Below are positions 17,482 through 27,137 of a DNA stretch of 59,730 nt, piece by piece. The notes under the pieces were generated by a model. It searched no databases. It had not been told where the DNA came from and saw only the letters and a list, made by a program, of their open reading frames with translations. A program made the position numbers and the translations under genes. The stretch's first letter is position 1; each line of letters starts with the position of its first letter. The DNA is from Trueperaceae bacterium (GTDB lineage: Bacteria > Deinococcota > Deinococci > Deinococcales > Trueperaceae): contig CP070651.1 of assembly GCA_020354625.1 (NCBI GenBank), forward strand, positions 1,196,350 to 1,256,079. The letters run 5' to 3'.

Positions 17482-19305
17482 TCAGCGTCCACCTGAGCTG
17501 CCACCACCACCACCACCACCACCACCACTGCTCGAGCCTCCCGATGAGGCTGAAGCCGAGGCTGCTGATAGGGCGCTACTAAGGGATGCGATGGAACTTG
17601 AAAGAGCAGCAAGATCAGCTGTTCGGTCGGCACCCAGCCACGACGCTTGGCGGGTCAGCGTTCGTTCGTCGATTCCGGCTAATGGAGCGGCTCTCTTGAG
17701 ATTTTGTAAGAAGCGCTTGGCCACACCCAAAGCTGCAGCGTAGCAGTAGTAGCGATCCCAGAGCTTGAAGAAATCATCGGGCGCATCCTTCATACGTGTA
17801 TAGTCTGTCAAGGTTCGTTTAAACCCTTGCCAACCGTAGATTTCAGGGGCAATCTCTTCGCGCCAAGACGGTAGCGTGATCGAAGAGGCGATCAGAAGCG
17901 CTGCGCAGGCGGCTGCGGCTATAATGAGCTCCACTCTGGCGATGTCTGTGGTCAGGGCGATGCCAATTCCGCACAGTGTGATGCCGAGAATGCTCAGGGC
18001 AGCCCACTTCATGGTGGCACGCCTGCTCTCTTGTGATATAAGCGGTCCTCCTAAACGTTGCTCAATCCAGTTTCTCGGTTTTGTACCCCAGTGCCTCAGG
18101 AAGCTTGCTGCGAACCGTTGCGAGTACTTTCTTAGCTCTCTGAATTCCAAGTGTGACGGGTCACCTCTGTGGCTGGCTGCGGCACTCTTGAGATAGTTGA
18201 GGACATCGCGCTCAAATTCTTCGAGGCCGGCTTCACTCCTTTCCAAATCGAGGAGCATTTCGAATCGGTTGCCCTTGCTCGCGAACTCACCATACCCACG
18301 CCTTGCCAGATCCATGATGGTGGCGTGGAAAGCGGGTCCCATGCTATTTGCCTGAAAGGTTTGCATGCTAAGAGCGGTCACTGCAGCAGGGGGGATATTG
18401 CTGGGTGGTTCGAAGGGGTACTTCATTTGAGGGAGATTGGGCTCCCTGCCGTAGCGTTGATAGGCACGGTATATTCCAGTAGCCAAGATGAGGAAGACGA
18501 TAAGGCCGAACAGACCCCAGCCAGGGTGCCGTCGCAAGGTACTTAGCGAGCGTTGACGCATCTCGAGACCTGCAATTCTCGCTTCGTCCTCCAGAAGTCG
18601 CAGGTAACCGGCTTCGGTGCCTCGGATTGAAAAGAGAGCGGGGTCCATGAGGTAACGTATTTCGACACCGTCACCGCTTGGAATTTGATCGAAGGATACC
18701 TTTAGAATAGAACGCTGCTCTGAGAGATCGACGGTCGGCTCTTCGGGGTTGGTGAACCGGTGGACGTAAGCGTCAAACGGCTCTGGCATCGGTCCAGGTG
18801 AGTTCACGGTGAGGCTGTACCCTTTAATGGGTGGATGATCTTGCTCGAGGACGATCCAGTACCACTGCACAACATCGCTAAAGAAGTCGACACTTCCAGT
18901 GAGACGATAGTGGAAACGAACGCGCCGTTCGCTCACGCGTTGAGTATTTCGTACCACCAACTCGGTCCCACCGCTGCAAGCTTGGGTCAACGCGCTGGCC
19001 GGAGGTCCAGGGCTTACAGCGCCGCTACCCTCGAGTAGGATCACACTCTGTTGAGGGGTCAGCTCGAGGCAGATAAAGGCCTCGCCAAAATCTTCATCGG
19101 TCCATAGGGTGCGTAAGTCGTCAACGATAACGTCGCCATTCGCAAGGATCTGCACACGTTGCTCGATATCACGCCACTCGTACCTCTGGCCTTCTGTGAA
19201 GCTAGGGAGTTGGCAGAGCAGAAGCGCAGTAGCAATAAGTCCGAGCCGGATCGCGTAACGATCTCGCAGTACACGTAGTGGGTCACCCTTGTATGGACTG
19301 AACAT
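17482..19305 (-). CDS. DUF2207 membrane protein
   Basis: The protein of about 607 residues has an N-terminal signal/anchor (about 20-37), an extracytoplasmic DUF2207 domain (about 38-240; YEWRDIEQRVQILANGDVIV, FHYRLTGSVDFFSDVVQWYW), a membrane segment near 275-290 (LFGLIVFLILATGIY), a cytoplasmic region, two further membrane helices (about 455-495), and a C-terminal Gly/Ser tail. The family's function is unknown. ATG 19305 has an AGGTGA Shine-Dalgarno; an earlier start would overlap the permease. It sits between the permease and the ATPase of an ABC system, in the same orientation with gaps of 28 and 70 bases, so co-expression is likely. Confidence 0.88.
   Translation of the reverse strand: MFSPYKGDPLRVLRDRYAIRLGLIATALLLCQLPSFTEGQRYEWRDIEQRVQILANGDVIVDDLRTLWTDEDFGEAFICLELTPQQSVILLEGSGAVSPGPPASALTQACSGGTELVVRNTQRVSERRVRFHYRLTGSVDFFSDVVQWYWIVLEQDHPPIKGYSLTVNSPGPMPEPFDAYVHRFTNPEEPTVDLSEQRSILKVSFDQIPSGDGVEIRYLMDPALFSIRGTEAGYLRLLEDEARIAGLEMRQRSLSTLRRHPGWGLFGLIVFLILATGIYRAYQRYGREPNLPQMKYPFEPPSNIPPAAVTALSMQTFQANSMGPAFHATIMDLARRGYGEFASKGNRFEMLLDLERSEAGLEEFERDVLNYLKSAAASHRGDPSHLEFRELRKYSQRFAASFLRHWGTKPRNWIEQRLGGPLISQESRRATMKWAALSILGITLCGIGIALTTDIARVELIIAAAACAALLIASSITLPSWREEIAPEIYGWQGFKRTLTDYTRMKDAPDDFFKLWDRYYCYAAALGVAKRFLQNLKRAAPLAGIDERTLTRQASWLGADRTADLAALSSSIASLSSALSAASASASSGGSSSGGGGGGGGGSSGGR
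17501..17528 (-). repeat. Trinucleotide repeat encoding a Gly9 tract
   Basis: Nine CCA units on the plus strand encode nine consecutive Gly near the C-terminus of the DUF2207 protein. Such tracts change length easily by replication slippage; glycine-rich tails are a known feature of DUF2207 proteins. Confidence 0.9.
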
Positions 19306-19333
19306 ATGTTTCACCTGCGTTAATCTGAGAACG

Positions 19334-20488
19334 TTACTCGTGTGCAAGGGACCTGGCTATGGAGATCCGTGCGGCCCTTGTCGCTGGCAGCAATCCTGAG
19401 AAGATTCCGACGAAGAGAGCAACGATTACCGCAAAAAGGACGAGTCGTAGCGTCAGTGAAGCTACTTCGAGCCCGATGCTGTCTAAGCTCAGAGCATTGA
19501 CAATGGCAATTCCCAAGCGCCCCAAAGCCACACCCGCACCGGCACCAACCGTACTGAGCAGAATAGATTCGAAGAGTACCAGTCCAAATAGGAAGAATGG
19601 CGCTGCACCGATGGCACGAACAACGCCGAATTCTCGAGTGCGCTCAAAGACGCTCATCAGCATGGTATTGGCTACGGCGATGGCTCCGACGATCAGCGCT
19701 ATGGCGCTGATACCGAGTCGAACGACATCCGAGATTCGTATTCCCTGTTCGATAACCCCCAGAACATCTGCTCGGGTCTGGAAGCCGAGTTCTGGGAAGT
19801 CGGTACGAAGCCTCTGTGCGACTTCGTTGGCCGATCCGGGTTCACGTAGGTCTAGGGCAAAAAAGCTGACCCGGTCGCTGATTCCAATCGCTCTTTGCAG
19901 CGTCTCGAGCGGTACGATGATGGCGTTATCGACGAGTCCTCCGGCCGACGAAGCGATACCGGCGACGGTGTAGCTGGTTTGTGGATTGAGCCGAAGGTTG
20001 TCTCCAACTTCAAGCCGATTCCGTTCTGCTGCACGACTACCTATGATAGCGACATTGGAAGAACCCTCATCAGCTGTAAACGTTCGTCCTGCAACGATTC
20101 GGAAGTCGATGTATATTTCGCTTAGGTCGGTATCGAGCGGTATCCCCTGAAAGAGAAAACTTTGACCGGGGTTGAGACCACCTCGGAAGTAAAAGAGCAG
20201 GGGGATCGCTTTGGTAATCGCGTAGGCATCGGCTTCAGCTTCAATCTCTTGAAGGTAGGATAACGGTAGTTCGGGTAGGGCTGTGAGGGAAGTGGTGTCG
20301 AAGGGCCCGTAGCTAACCTGGAGTTCGGGGCCTACACTCCCAATTTCATTCCGCCAAATACGCCTCAATCCCTCCCCAAGCGAGAGAAATATAACAGTAG
20401 AAGCGACAGCGACTGCTATCCCCAGCACCGTGAGCGTTGATCGTAACGGACGAAGCCGTAAGGAGTTCAACCCTAAGAGCCAAATCAT
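19334..20488 (-). CDS. ABC transporter permease, FtsX/MacB fold
   Basis: The 384-residue protein has an N-terminal membrane helix (LRSTLTVLGIAVAVASTVIF), a large periplasmic MacB-type domain (about 45-250) and three C-terminal helices with the FtsX signature (NTMLMSVFERTREFGVVRAIG). It is the expected membrane partner of the ATPase at 16746-17411. The start overlaps the rodZ stop by 4 bases. Single FtsX-fold permeases act as homodimers; the substrate is unknown, but envelope lipids, peptides or lipoproteins are typical. Confidence 0.9.
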   Translation of the reverse strand: MIWLLGLNSLRLRPLRSTLTVLGIAVAVASTVIFLSLGEGLRRIWRNEIGSVGPELQVSYGPFDTTSLTALPELPLSYLQEIEAEADAYAITKAIPLLFYFRGGLNPGQSFLFQGIPLDTDLSEIYIDFRIVAGRTFTADEGSSNVAIIGSRAAERNRLEVGDNLRLNPQTSYTVAGIASSAGGLVDNAIIVPLETLQRAIGISDRVSFFALDLREPGSANEVAQRLRTDFPELGFQTRADVLGVIEQGIRISDVVRLGISAIALIVGAIAVANTMLMSVFERTREFGVVRAIGAAPFFLFGLVLFESILLSTVGAGAGVALGRLGIAIVNALSLDSIGLEVASLTLRLVLFAVIVALFVGIFSGLLPATRAARISIARSLAHE

Positions 20489-21630
20489 TCACTCGGAAAA
20501 GCGCGGCCGACCACGGCTCCTGGCGATCCGAGCGTACCTAGATCCTTGCCACTCACCGATATCTTCACGCCCGAAGCGTTCCCGACGTGGAGATAGACGG
20601 GCAGGCTAAACTCGTACGTATCACCTGGATTCACCGTTGCGTACACGAGGCGCTCCCCCACGTTGCGAGCGGTGCTCTGATAGACTTCTAACCAGGTGGT
20701 CTCAATAATATTCAATGCGATATTGCCTTCGGCCGCGATAACGGTGTTTGTAGACGTTCCATCACCCGTTGCTTCCAAACCGAGTGGTGTGAGCGAGATA
20801 TCGAGCAGACGGTCTTCTGTCAGGTCGTAGGTAGCTTCATGTGGCTCATAACCCTCGAGCGAGATGCGGATTACTCGGTTCGGCCTGGCTGTGACTGGGG
20901 CGCCACTGATGGGAGTGGTTCCTGGTAGTGGGAACTCGTCGATGGTGACTTCGGCTCCAGGAGGTTCTGTCGTGATGGAGAAGCGAATCGTTTGAAGATC
21001 GGAACCGAGCTCTAGGGGAGATGTGGACCCATCTTGAAGCGTGGTCGCATCTGCTGCGCCAGATAGAGGTCCTGCCACAGGGTCTGTCGTGATCGCATCT
21101 GACAGTGTAGTATCCTCCTCAACTTGCTCAACGGGAGGGGTGGTGGTTACACGGCGAGGATTGAAAAACAGGGTATTGAATCCCCATAAGGCGAGAACGA
21201 TCAACAAGATGGCGAGTCCGATCGAGGGGAGGAGGGTTCGCAGCGGCAGACTGAGTCGGCGGATTGGTGGTGGCGGGTCCGATTCAGTCGGTGGGGGTGG
21301 TGGTAAGACCTCTTCAGGTTGCTCGACCACTTCACGGTATCGCTCTTCAGTGTAGGTGGCGATAAGTGCATTGTGGTCCAAACCGATCGCCTGGGCGTAG
21401 AGTCGGACGAAGTTGCGGGTATAGACATCCTCTGGCAGTTCGTCGTAGTGACCATCCTCGAGCGCTTTTAGATACTCCTTGCGTACGTTGGTTACCTCTG
21501 CGACGTCGGTAAGCTCAAGACCCTTGGCTGCCCTCGTCTCTCGCAAAATATAGCCGAGCCGGTTGGGAGGCGTACCATCCCGTTCGCTCTTTACCTGGCG
21601 GAGGTTATCTGTCTGATGATAATCGCTCAT
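20485..21630 (-). CDS. RodZ-like HTH membrane protein with a PEGA domain
   Basis: The 381-residue protein has a cytoplasmic helix-turn-helix of the RodZ type (about residues 25-90; LGYILRETRAAKGLELTDVA, YTRNFVRLYAQAIGLD), a Pro-rich linker, one membrane helix (about 132-150), then an outside PEGA domain (about 215-285, with PPGAEVTIDEFPLPGTTP) and a C-terminal DUF4115-like beta domain (about 305-375). RodZ links MreB to the cell wall elongation machinery. The PEGA insertion is not part of canonical RodZ. It overlaps psuG by 26 bases and the permease by 4, so translation is coupled. Confidence 0.85.
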   Translation of the reverse strand: MSDYHQTDNLRQVKSERDGTPPNRLGYILRETRAAKGLELTDVAEVTNVRKEYLKALEDGHYDELPEDVYTRNFVRLYAQAIGLDHNALIATYTEERYREVVEQPEEVLPPPPPTESDPPPPIRRLSLPLRTLLPSIGLAILLIVLALWGFNTLFFNPRRVTTTPPVEQVEEDTTLSDAITTDPVAGPLSGAADATTLQDGSTSPLELGSDLQTIRFSITTEPPGAEVTIDEFPLPGTTPISGAPVTARPNRVIRISLEGYEPHEATYDLTEDRLLDISLTPLGLEATGDGTSTNTVIAAEGNIALNIIETTWLEVYQSTARNVGERLVYATVNPGDTYEFSLPVYLHVGNASGVKISVSGKDLGTLGSPGAVVGRAFPSE

Positions 21631-22549
21631 AAGAAACTCCCACGGGGTCCAGGTCTCGTTTAGTTAATCGTTGTAGTGACGTTGCGACTCTAGCAGCGAG
21701 TCGGGCATTTTCTCTGAGTAGGCGCAAGTTGACTTCCAGGGTATGTCCTTGTGAAATTTCGGCTAAGGCATTCAGGAGAATGGGAGTCGTATCCTTTCCT
21801 CTTAAATTCTCTGTTTCGGTAACCTTCAGAGTTTCGTCGAGATATTCCTTAAACTCTTCGTGAGTAAGTCCCTGTGAGACGGGTTTGCACACGAGCATTG
21901 CGCTCTTGAATCTCAACTCTGTGTGATGCAAAAAGGCCCGGGCAATATCTTCCGGATTCTCACATCGAGCTGGAGCACGAAATGGTGTCTCGGGGACATA
22001 GAACCCCGCAAGGTAGTCAGATCTGTAGGCTAATATCGGAACGCCTAATGATTCGAGGCGTTCTAGGGTGGCAGAAACATCGAGAATACTTTTCGGTCCG
22101 GCGCAGATGGTGATGACTCGATAGCGTGCCAGGGCGTGCAGGTCTGCCGATTCATCGTACGGATGATCGTGTACCCCCCCGATGCCACCAGTGGCAAAGA
22201 CAGATATTCCGGCCATCGTTGCCGCGTGAAGGGTGCTTGCTACCGTGGTACCCGCGTCTTCTCCATTCGCAAGCAGGGTTGCTAGGTTCCACAAGGATGC
22301 CTTACCGACATTGTTCATGGCCAAGTACTCGAGTTCGTGTGAGTCCAACCCAACCACAAGTTTGCCTGAAAGCACGGCCACAGTAGCCGGGACCGCCCCA
22401 CCATTTCTGATCTCTTGCTCGAGCGAGACCGCGAGCTCAAGGTTGGCCGGCTGGGGTAGTCCGTGGGTGATCGCCGTCGACTCTAGGGCGACTACGGGCC
22501 TGCCTTGGCGCAGCGCGTCTTGGATATGGGGGGCGATGCGTAAACTCAC
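21605..22549 (-). CDS. psuG: Pseudouridine-5'-phosphate glycosidase
   Basis: The 314-residue protein is a full-length PsuG/IndA family member (VVALESTAITHGLPQPANLE, FATGGIGGVHDHPYDESADL, GPKSILDVSATLERLESLGV). It reversibly cleaves pseudouridine 5'-phosphate to uracil and ribose 5-phosphate in the cytoplasm. The start is GTG 22549, six bases after a TATCAT box. The partner pseudouridine kinase is usually a PfkB protein; one PfkB kinase exists at 39741-40685, but it is not adjacent. psuG heads a minus-strand run with rodZ and the ABC genes. Confidence 0.95.
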   Translation of the reverse strand: MSLRIAPHIQDALRQGRPVVALESTAITHGLPQPANLELAVSLEQEIRNGGAVPATVAVLSGKLVVGLDSHELEYLAMNNVGKASLWNLATLLANGEDAGTTVASTLHAATMAGISVFATGGIGGVHDHPYDESADLHALARYRVITICAGPKSILDVSATLERLESLGVPILAYRSDYLAGFYVPETPFRAPARCENPEDIARAFLHHTELRFKSAMLVCKPVSQGLTHEEFKEYLDETLKVTETENLRGKDTTPILLNALAEISQGHTLEVNLRLLRENARLAARVATSLQRLTKRDLDPVGVSYERLSSDR

Positions 22550-22555
22550 AGGGCC

Positions 22556-22561
22556 ATGATA
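22556..22561 (-). promoter_or_regulatory. Leaderless -10 box of psuG
   Basis: TATCAT on the minus strand, six bases before the GTG start. Transcription would begin at or next to the start codon. Confidence 0.5.
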
Positions 22562-22676
22562 CCGTAACTGAACGGTCCTACACCAAGGGGTCGAAACGTT
22601 AGTGTGATTGGCGGTACCTGTTGGAGTGTTGAAGGGGTTGGCTAACTGGGATTGCCTATACAGATCACCTCTGTGC

Positions 22677-22682
22677 TACACT
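22677..22682 (+). promoter_or_regulatory. Leaderless -10 box of the FUN14 gene
   Basis: TACACT lies six bases before GTG 22689. Confidence 0.5.
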
Positions 22683-22688
22683 CCCGCC

Positions 22689-23018
22689 GTGGAGATGCCG
22701 ACGATCGAAGTCATCGCCCCCTATTTGGAACAGGTCAGTTTCGGGGCACTAGCCGGTTTTGCGGCAGGGTATGCCTTGAAGAAACTCGGGAAATTGGTCG
22801 CGGTGGCGTTGGGTCTCCTTTTTATCTTTATTCAGCTTCTTGCCTACTACGGATTTGTGACGATCAATTGGATTGAGGTTCAAAGGCGCATCGATCCTCT
22901 ATTGGAGTCTCAGTCGTTGGGCCGGGCATGGGGATGGGTCGTCGCTGTGTTGACTCATAACGTGACGTTCGCAGCCGCTTTTGTCCCTGGTTTTTTGCTG
23001 GGATTGCGGCGTGGGTAG
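22689..23018 (+). CDS. FUN14-domain membrane protein
   Basis: The small protein of about 109 residues has three hydrophobic segments and the FUN14 pattern: an early VSFGALAGFAAGYALKKLGK with Gly-x3-Gly packing, IQLLAYYGFVTINWIEVQRR in the middle, and a terminal VPGFLLGLRRG. Bacterial FUN14 proteins are of unknown function. GTG 22689 is chosen because TACACT lies six bases upstream; ATG 22695, two codons later, is nearly equivalent. It is divergent from psuG. Confidence 0.8.
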   Translation: MEMPTIEVIAPYLEQVSFGALAGFAAGYALKKLGKLVAVALGLLFIFIQLLAYYGFVTINWIEVQRRIDPLLESQSLGRAWGWVVAVLTHNVTFAAAFVPGFLLGLRRG

Positions 23019-23190
23019 AACCCCGTTCCAAAAGAGCGCTCACTGGCTTTTGCCCAGAACCGATCTTTCTGGTACCAACAAAGTTGGCCCTCTTCCCAAC
23101 GAGTCGATGGAAATGCTACTATGACACCTTGGTCTCTGGATAAGGCCGAACCTCGCCGTGTAAAATATGAGTCTTTGAGGCTCAAGCTAC

Positions 23191-23219
23191 TTGACAATAC
23201 TGTACCGGTAGCCTACCAT
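23191..23219 (+). promoter_or_regulatory. groESL promoter
   Basis: TTGACA (23191-23196), a 17-base spacer and TACCAT (23214-23219) form a strong vegetative promoter. The expected start site falls at the edge of the CIRCE element just downstream. Confidence 0.85.
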
Positions 23220-23227
23220 ATGAGAGG

Positions 23228-23254
23228 CTAGCACTCTCCTAAGGTGAGTGCTAA
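23228..23254. promoter_or_regulatory. CIRCE operator (HrcA binding site)
   Basis: CTAGCACTC, nine bases, GAGTGCTAA: the CIRCE inverted repeat with one mismatch from TTAGCACTC-N9-GAGTGCTAA. It overlaps the predicted groESL transcription start. HrcA is known to repress chaperonin genes through this site and to release it on heat stress; hrcA is not in the window. Confidence 0.95.
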
Positions 23255-23289
23255 AATTTGTGTTAGGAGAGTTCGAAACGGAGGAATGA

Positions 23290-23598
23290 ATGACTACCCC
23301 TGAAACAGCTCTGAAGCTCAAACCGCTAGGCGATAAGGTAATCGTCGAAGTGATTGATGAACCGCAGACCACTGCTGGCGGTATCGTCTTGCCAGACTCC
23401 GCCAAGGAGAAGAGCCAGCGCGGCAAAGTGTTGGCTGTGGGGAGCGGTAAGTTGCTCGATAATGGTGAGCGTGTACCTTTGGAAATCAAGGAAGGCGATA
23501 CCATCGTTTTCGCCAAGTATGGCGGCACCGAGGTCAACTTAGAAGGCAAAGAGCTTATGATTCTTAGCGAGCGTGATGTCCACGCCGTTGTCGAGTAA
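23290..23598 (+). CDS. groES: Co-chaperonin GroES
   Basis: The 102-residue protein has the GroES fold signature [20 protein letters not shown], the mobile loop [20 protein letters not shown] and the C-terminal [15 protein letters not shown]. It caps the GroEL ring as a heptamer. A GGAGG Shine-Dalgarno precedes the ATG. It is the first gene of a two-gene operon controlled by the CIRCE element; groEL begins 10 bases later. Confidence 0.98.
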   Translation: MTTPETALKLKPLGDKVIVEVIDEPQTTAGGIVLPDSAKEKSQRGKVLAVGSGKLLDNGERVPLEIKEGDTIVFAKYGGTEVNLEGKELMILSERDVHAVVE

Positions 23599-25251
<1,653 letters not shown>

Positions 25252-25316
25252 CCTCTACCTGGCTTTGAGGCATGAATTACGCCTCAATGTCGAGTGGTGT
25301 ATAGTCACTAGTCACT

Positions 25317-25350
25317 AGTAAGAGGGCAGCCTAAGGGCTGCCCTCTTACT
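25317..25350 (+). terminator. groESL terminator
   Basis: A perfect 15-base stem (AGTAAGAGGGCAGCC with its complement) closes a TAAG loop; it is followed by a T-containing stretch. A smaller hairpin (TTGAGGC/GCCTCAA, 25265-25287) lies between it and the groEL stop. Confidence 0.85.
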
Positions 25351-25564
25351 GTCTGTTTGGAAAAAGAGTGGAGGGGTCAGTGCGAGTCGTTTCGCTTAAA
25401 GCAGGTATCATCTGGTCATAGACAAAGTCAGTGGGTGAAATACCATCCTGTAGCCCGTTTCTTGGATGATACCTGCTTACATAATTTTGGCAACCGCTTT
25501 AAACCGGCTTTCAGTGCGCTTGTCACGCTAACTGCAGCGCTTTTACTTAACCTCGCTCTGCTCG
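25351..25564. ncRNA. Structured intergenic region, possible RNA gene
   Basis: Between the groEL and gpmI terminators lies a region without a supported protein gene. It holds a perfect 14-base inverted repeat, AAGCAGGTATCATC (25399-25412) and GATGATACCTGCTT (25465-25478), closing a loop of about 52 bases. The region is flanked by hairpins on both sides. An open frame (25357-25569) crosses it and ends in a hydrophobic stretch, but it starts at TTG without a ribosome-binding site. A stable non-coding RNA or a degenerate mobile fragment are both possible. Confidence 0.35.
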
Positions 25565-25591
25565 GGTGATCTTGGCACTGCCGAGATCACC
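25565..25591. terminator. gpmI terminator hairpin
   Basis: GGTGATCTTGGC (25565-25576) and GCCGAGATCACC (25580-25591) pair over a three-base loop, with one G-T pair. It lies 10 bases past the gpmI stop on the minus strand and could act in both directions. No strong T tract. Confidence 0.65.
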
Positions 25592-25601
25592 GAAAGACGG
25601 T

Positions 25602-27137
25602 TTAGGTCTCAACTAGGAGAGATTGCCCTGTCATCTCAGTCGGTTGTCGTAGGTCGAGCAGTTCGAGCACGGTAGGGGCTACGTCACCTAATATGCCACC
25701 TGGACGTAGGCTGACCGGTTTCGGTGCACCGACGACAATGCAGGGAACGGGGTTGGTCGTGTGCGCTGTGTGTGGACCTCCATCCGGTGCGATCATGACC
25801 TCGGCGTTGCCATGATCTGCAATAACGAGCACGGCTCCTCCCTTCTTCAAGATGGCTTCAGTGATGAGTCCCATACCTCGGTCGGTCGCTTCACAAGCTT
25901 CAATCGCCGCCTCTAGTTTGCCTGTATGACCGACCATATCGGGGTTGGCGAAATTGACCAAAATAAAATCGTCATCCTCCTCTGAGATTCGCTTGAGCGT
26001 TTCAGAGGTGAGTTCAGGTGCGCTCATCGCCGGTTGGAGATCGTAAGTGGCTACCTTGGGGGAGGGGATCAAGCGCCGTGTTTCCCCAGGGAAGGCTTGC
26101 TCCCGTTTTGCATTGAAAAAGTAGGTGACGTGGGCGTATTTTTCAGTCTCGGCTGTGTGGTATTGCTTGAGTGATTCGTTGCTCAAAACCTCAGCCAACG
26201 ACTTGTCGATCGCTGGCAGTTCAAAGGCGAATCTCGCATCGAGTGCTTGGTCATATTGCATAAGTGAACATATTTCAACTTGTGGGATCGAGCAGCGCGT
26301 AAATTCTGTCCAGGAACGGTCGCCGAAAAAAGCGTAGGTGAGTTGTCTAGCTCGATCCGCTCGAAAGTTGAAAAAGATGACTGCGTCGCCGTCCTCAACG
26401 GTACCGACGGCATTACCGTTCATCTGTACCACTGTCGGTTGAATAAACTCATCGCTCTCGCCCCGCTCGTAGGCGAGGTGAACGGCTTCTAGACCAGAGG
26501 TGGCTTTTATCTGTGATTTGCCACACACAATGGCGTCATAGGCGCGTTGGGTGCGTTCCCAACGTTTGTCGCGGTCCATGGCAAAGTAGCGACCACAGAC
26601 CGAAGCGATATGGATATTGTGATTGAGGTCGTCGATCTTTTCCTGGAGGTCATGGAGAATACCGAGTCCGCTATCAGGCGCGGTATCTCTCCCATCGGTG
26701 AAGGCGTGGATGTAGACTGCTTTGGCGCCTTTTTCAACGCACAACTTCAATAGGGCATAGAGGTGATTGAGGCTGCTATGGACACCACCTTGGCTGACGA
26801 GGCCCAATAGATGAATGGCGCGGTTTTGAGCGGCATCTATCGTGGTGTTGAGAGCGGGATTATCGTAGAACGCTCCCGAATCGATCTGATCTTGTAAGTA
26901 GGTCAAGCTTTGAAGCACCACGCGACCGGAACCGATGTTGAGGTGCCCTACTTCGCTGTTGCCGATCTGTCCTTCTGGGAGCCCGACTGCGCGCCCAGAG
27001 GCCTTCAAGGTGGTGTGTGGATAGTGTTGCCAGTAGTAGTTGAAGTGAGGTGTTTGGGCCAACCTCACAGCATTTCCCGGACCTTCGGGCGCACACCCGA
27101 ACCCATCTAGAACGATAAGAGCAACGGGTCTTGTCAT
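25602..27137 (-). CDS. gpmI: 2,3-bisphosphoglycerate-independent phosphoglycerate mutase
   Basis: The 511-residue enzyme interconverts 2- and 3-phosphoglycerate in glycolysis using two Mn2+ ions. It has the alkaline-phosphatase-like metal motifs VALIVLDGFG at the start, GNSEVGHLNIGSGRVV with the phosphorylated Ser, NFANPDMVGHTG and ADHGNAE near the end. ATG 27137 is chosen: GGAG lies 6 bases upstream, and the codon overlaps the dciA stop as ATGA. It is therefore co-translated with dciA and recF. Confidence 0.98.
   Translation of the reverse strand: MTRPVALIVLDGFGCAPEGPGNAVRLAQTPHFNYYWQHYPHTTLKASGRAVGLPEGQIGNSEVGHLNIGSGRVVLQSLTYLQDQIDSGAFYDNPALNTTIDAAQNRAIHLLGLVSQGGVHSSLNHLYALLKLCVEKGAKAVYIHAFTDGRDTAPDSGLGILHDLQEKIDDLNHNIHIASVCGRYFAMDRDKRWERTQRAYDAIVCGKSQIKATSGLEAVHLAYERGESDEFIQPTVVQMNGNAVGTVEDGDAVIFFNFRADRARQLTYAFFGDRSWTEFTRCSIPQVEICSLMQYDQALDARFAFELPAIDKSLAEVLSNESLKQYHTAETEKYAHVTYFFNAKREQAFPGETRRLIPSPKVATYDLQPAMSAPELTSETLKRISEEDDDFILVNFANPDMVGHTGKLEAAIEACEATDRGMGLITEAILKKGGAVLVIADHGNAEVMIAPDGGPHTAHTTNPVPCIVVGAPKPVSLRPGGILGDVAPTVLELLDLRQPTEMTGQSLLVET

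Noticed and set aside
25357-25569. 70-codon frame after groEL ending in a hydrophobic stretch
   Set aside because: It starts at TTG without a ribosome-binding site, crosses a perfect inverted repeat and shows no conserved motif; kept only as a structured region.
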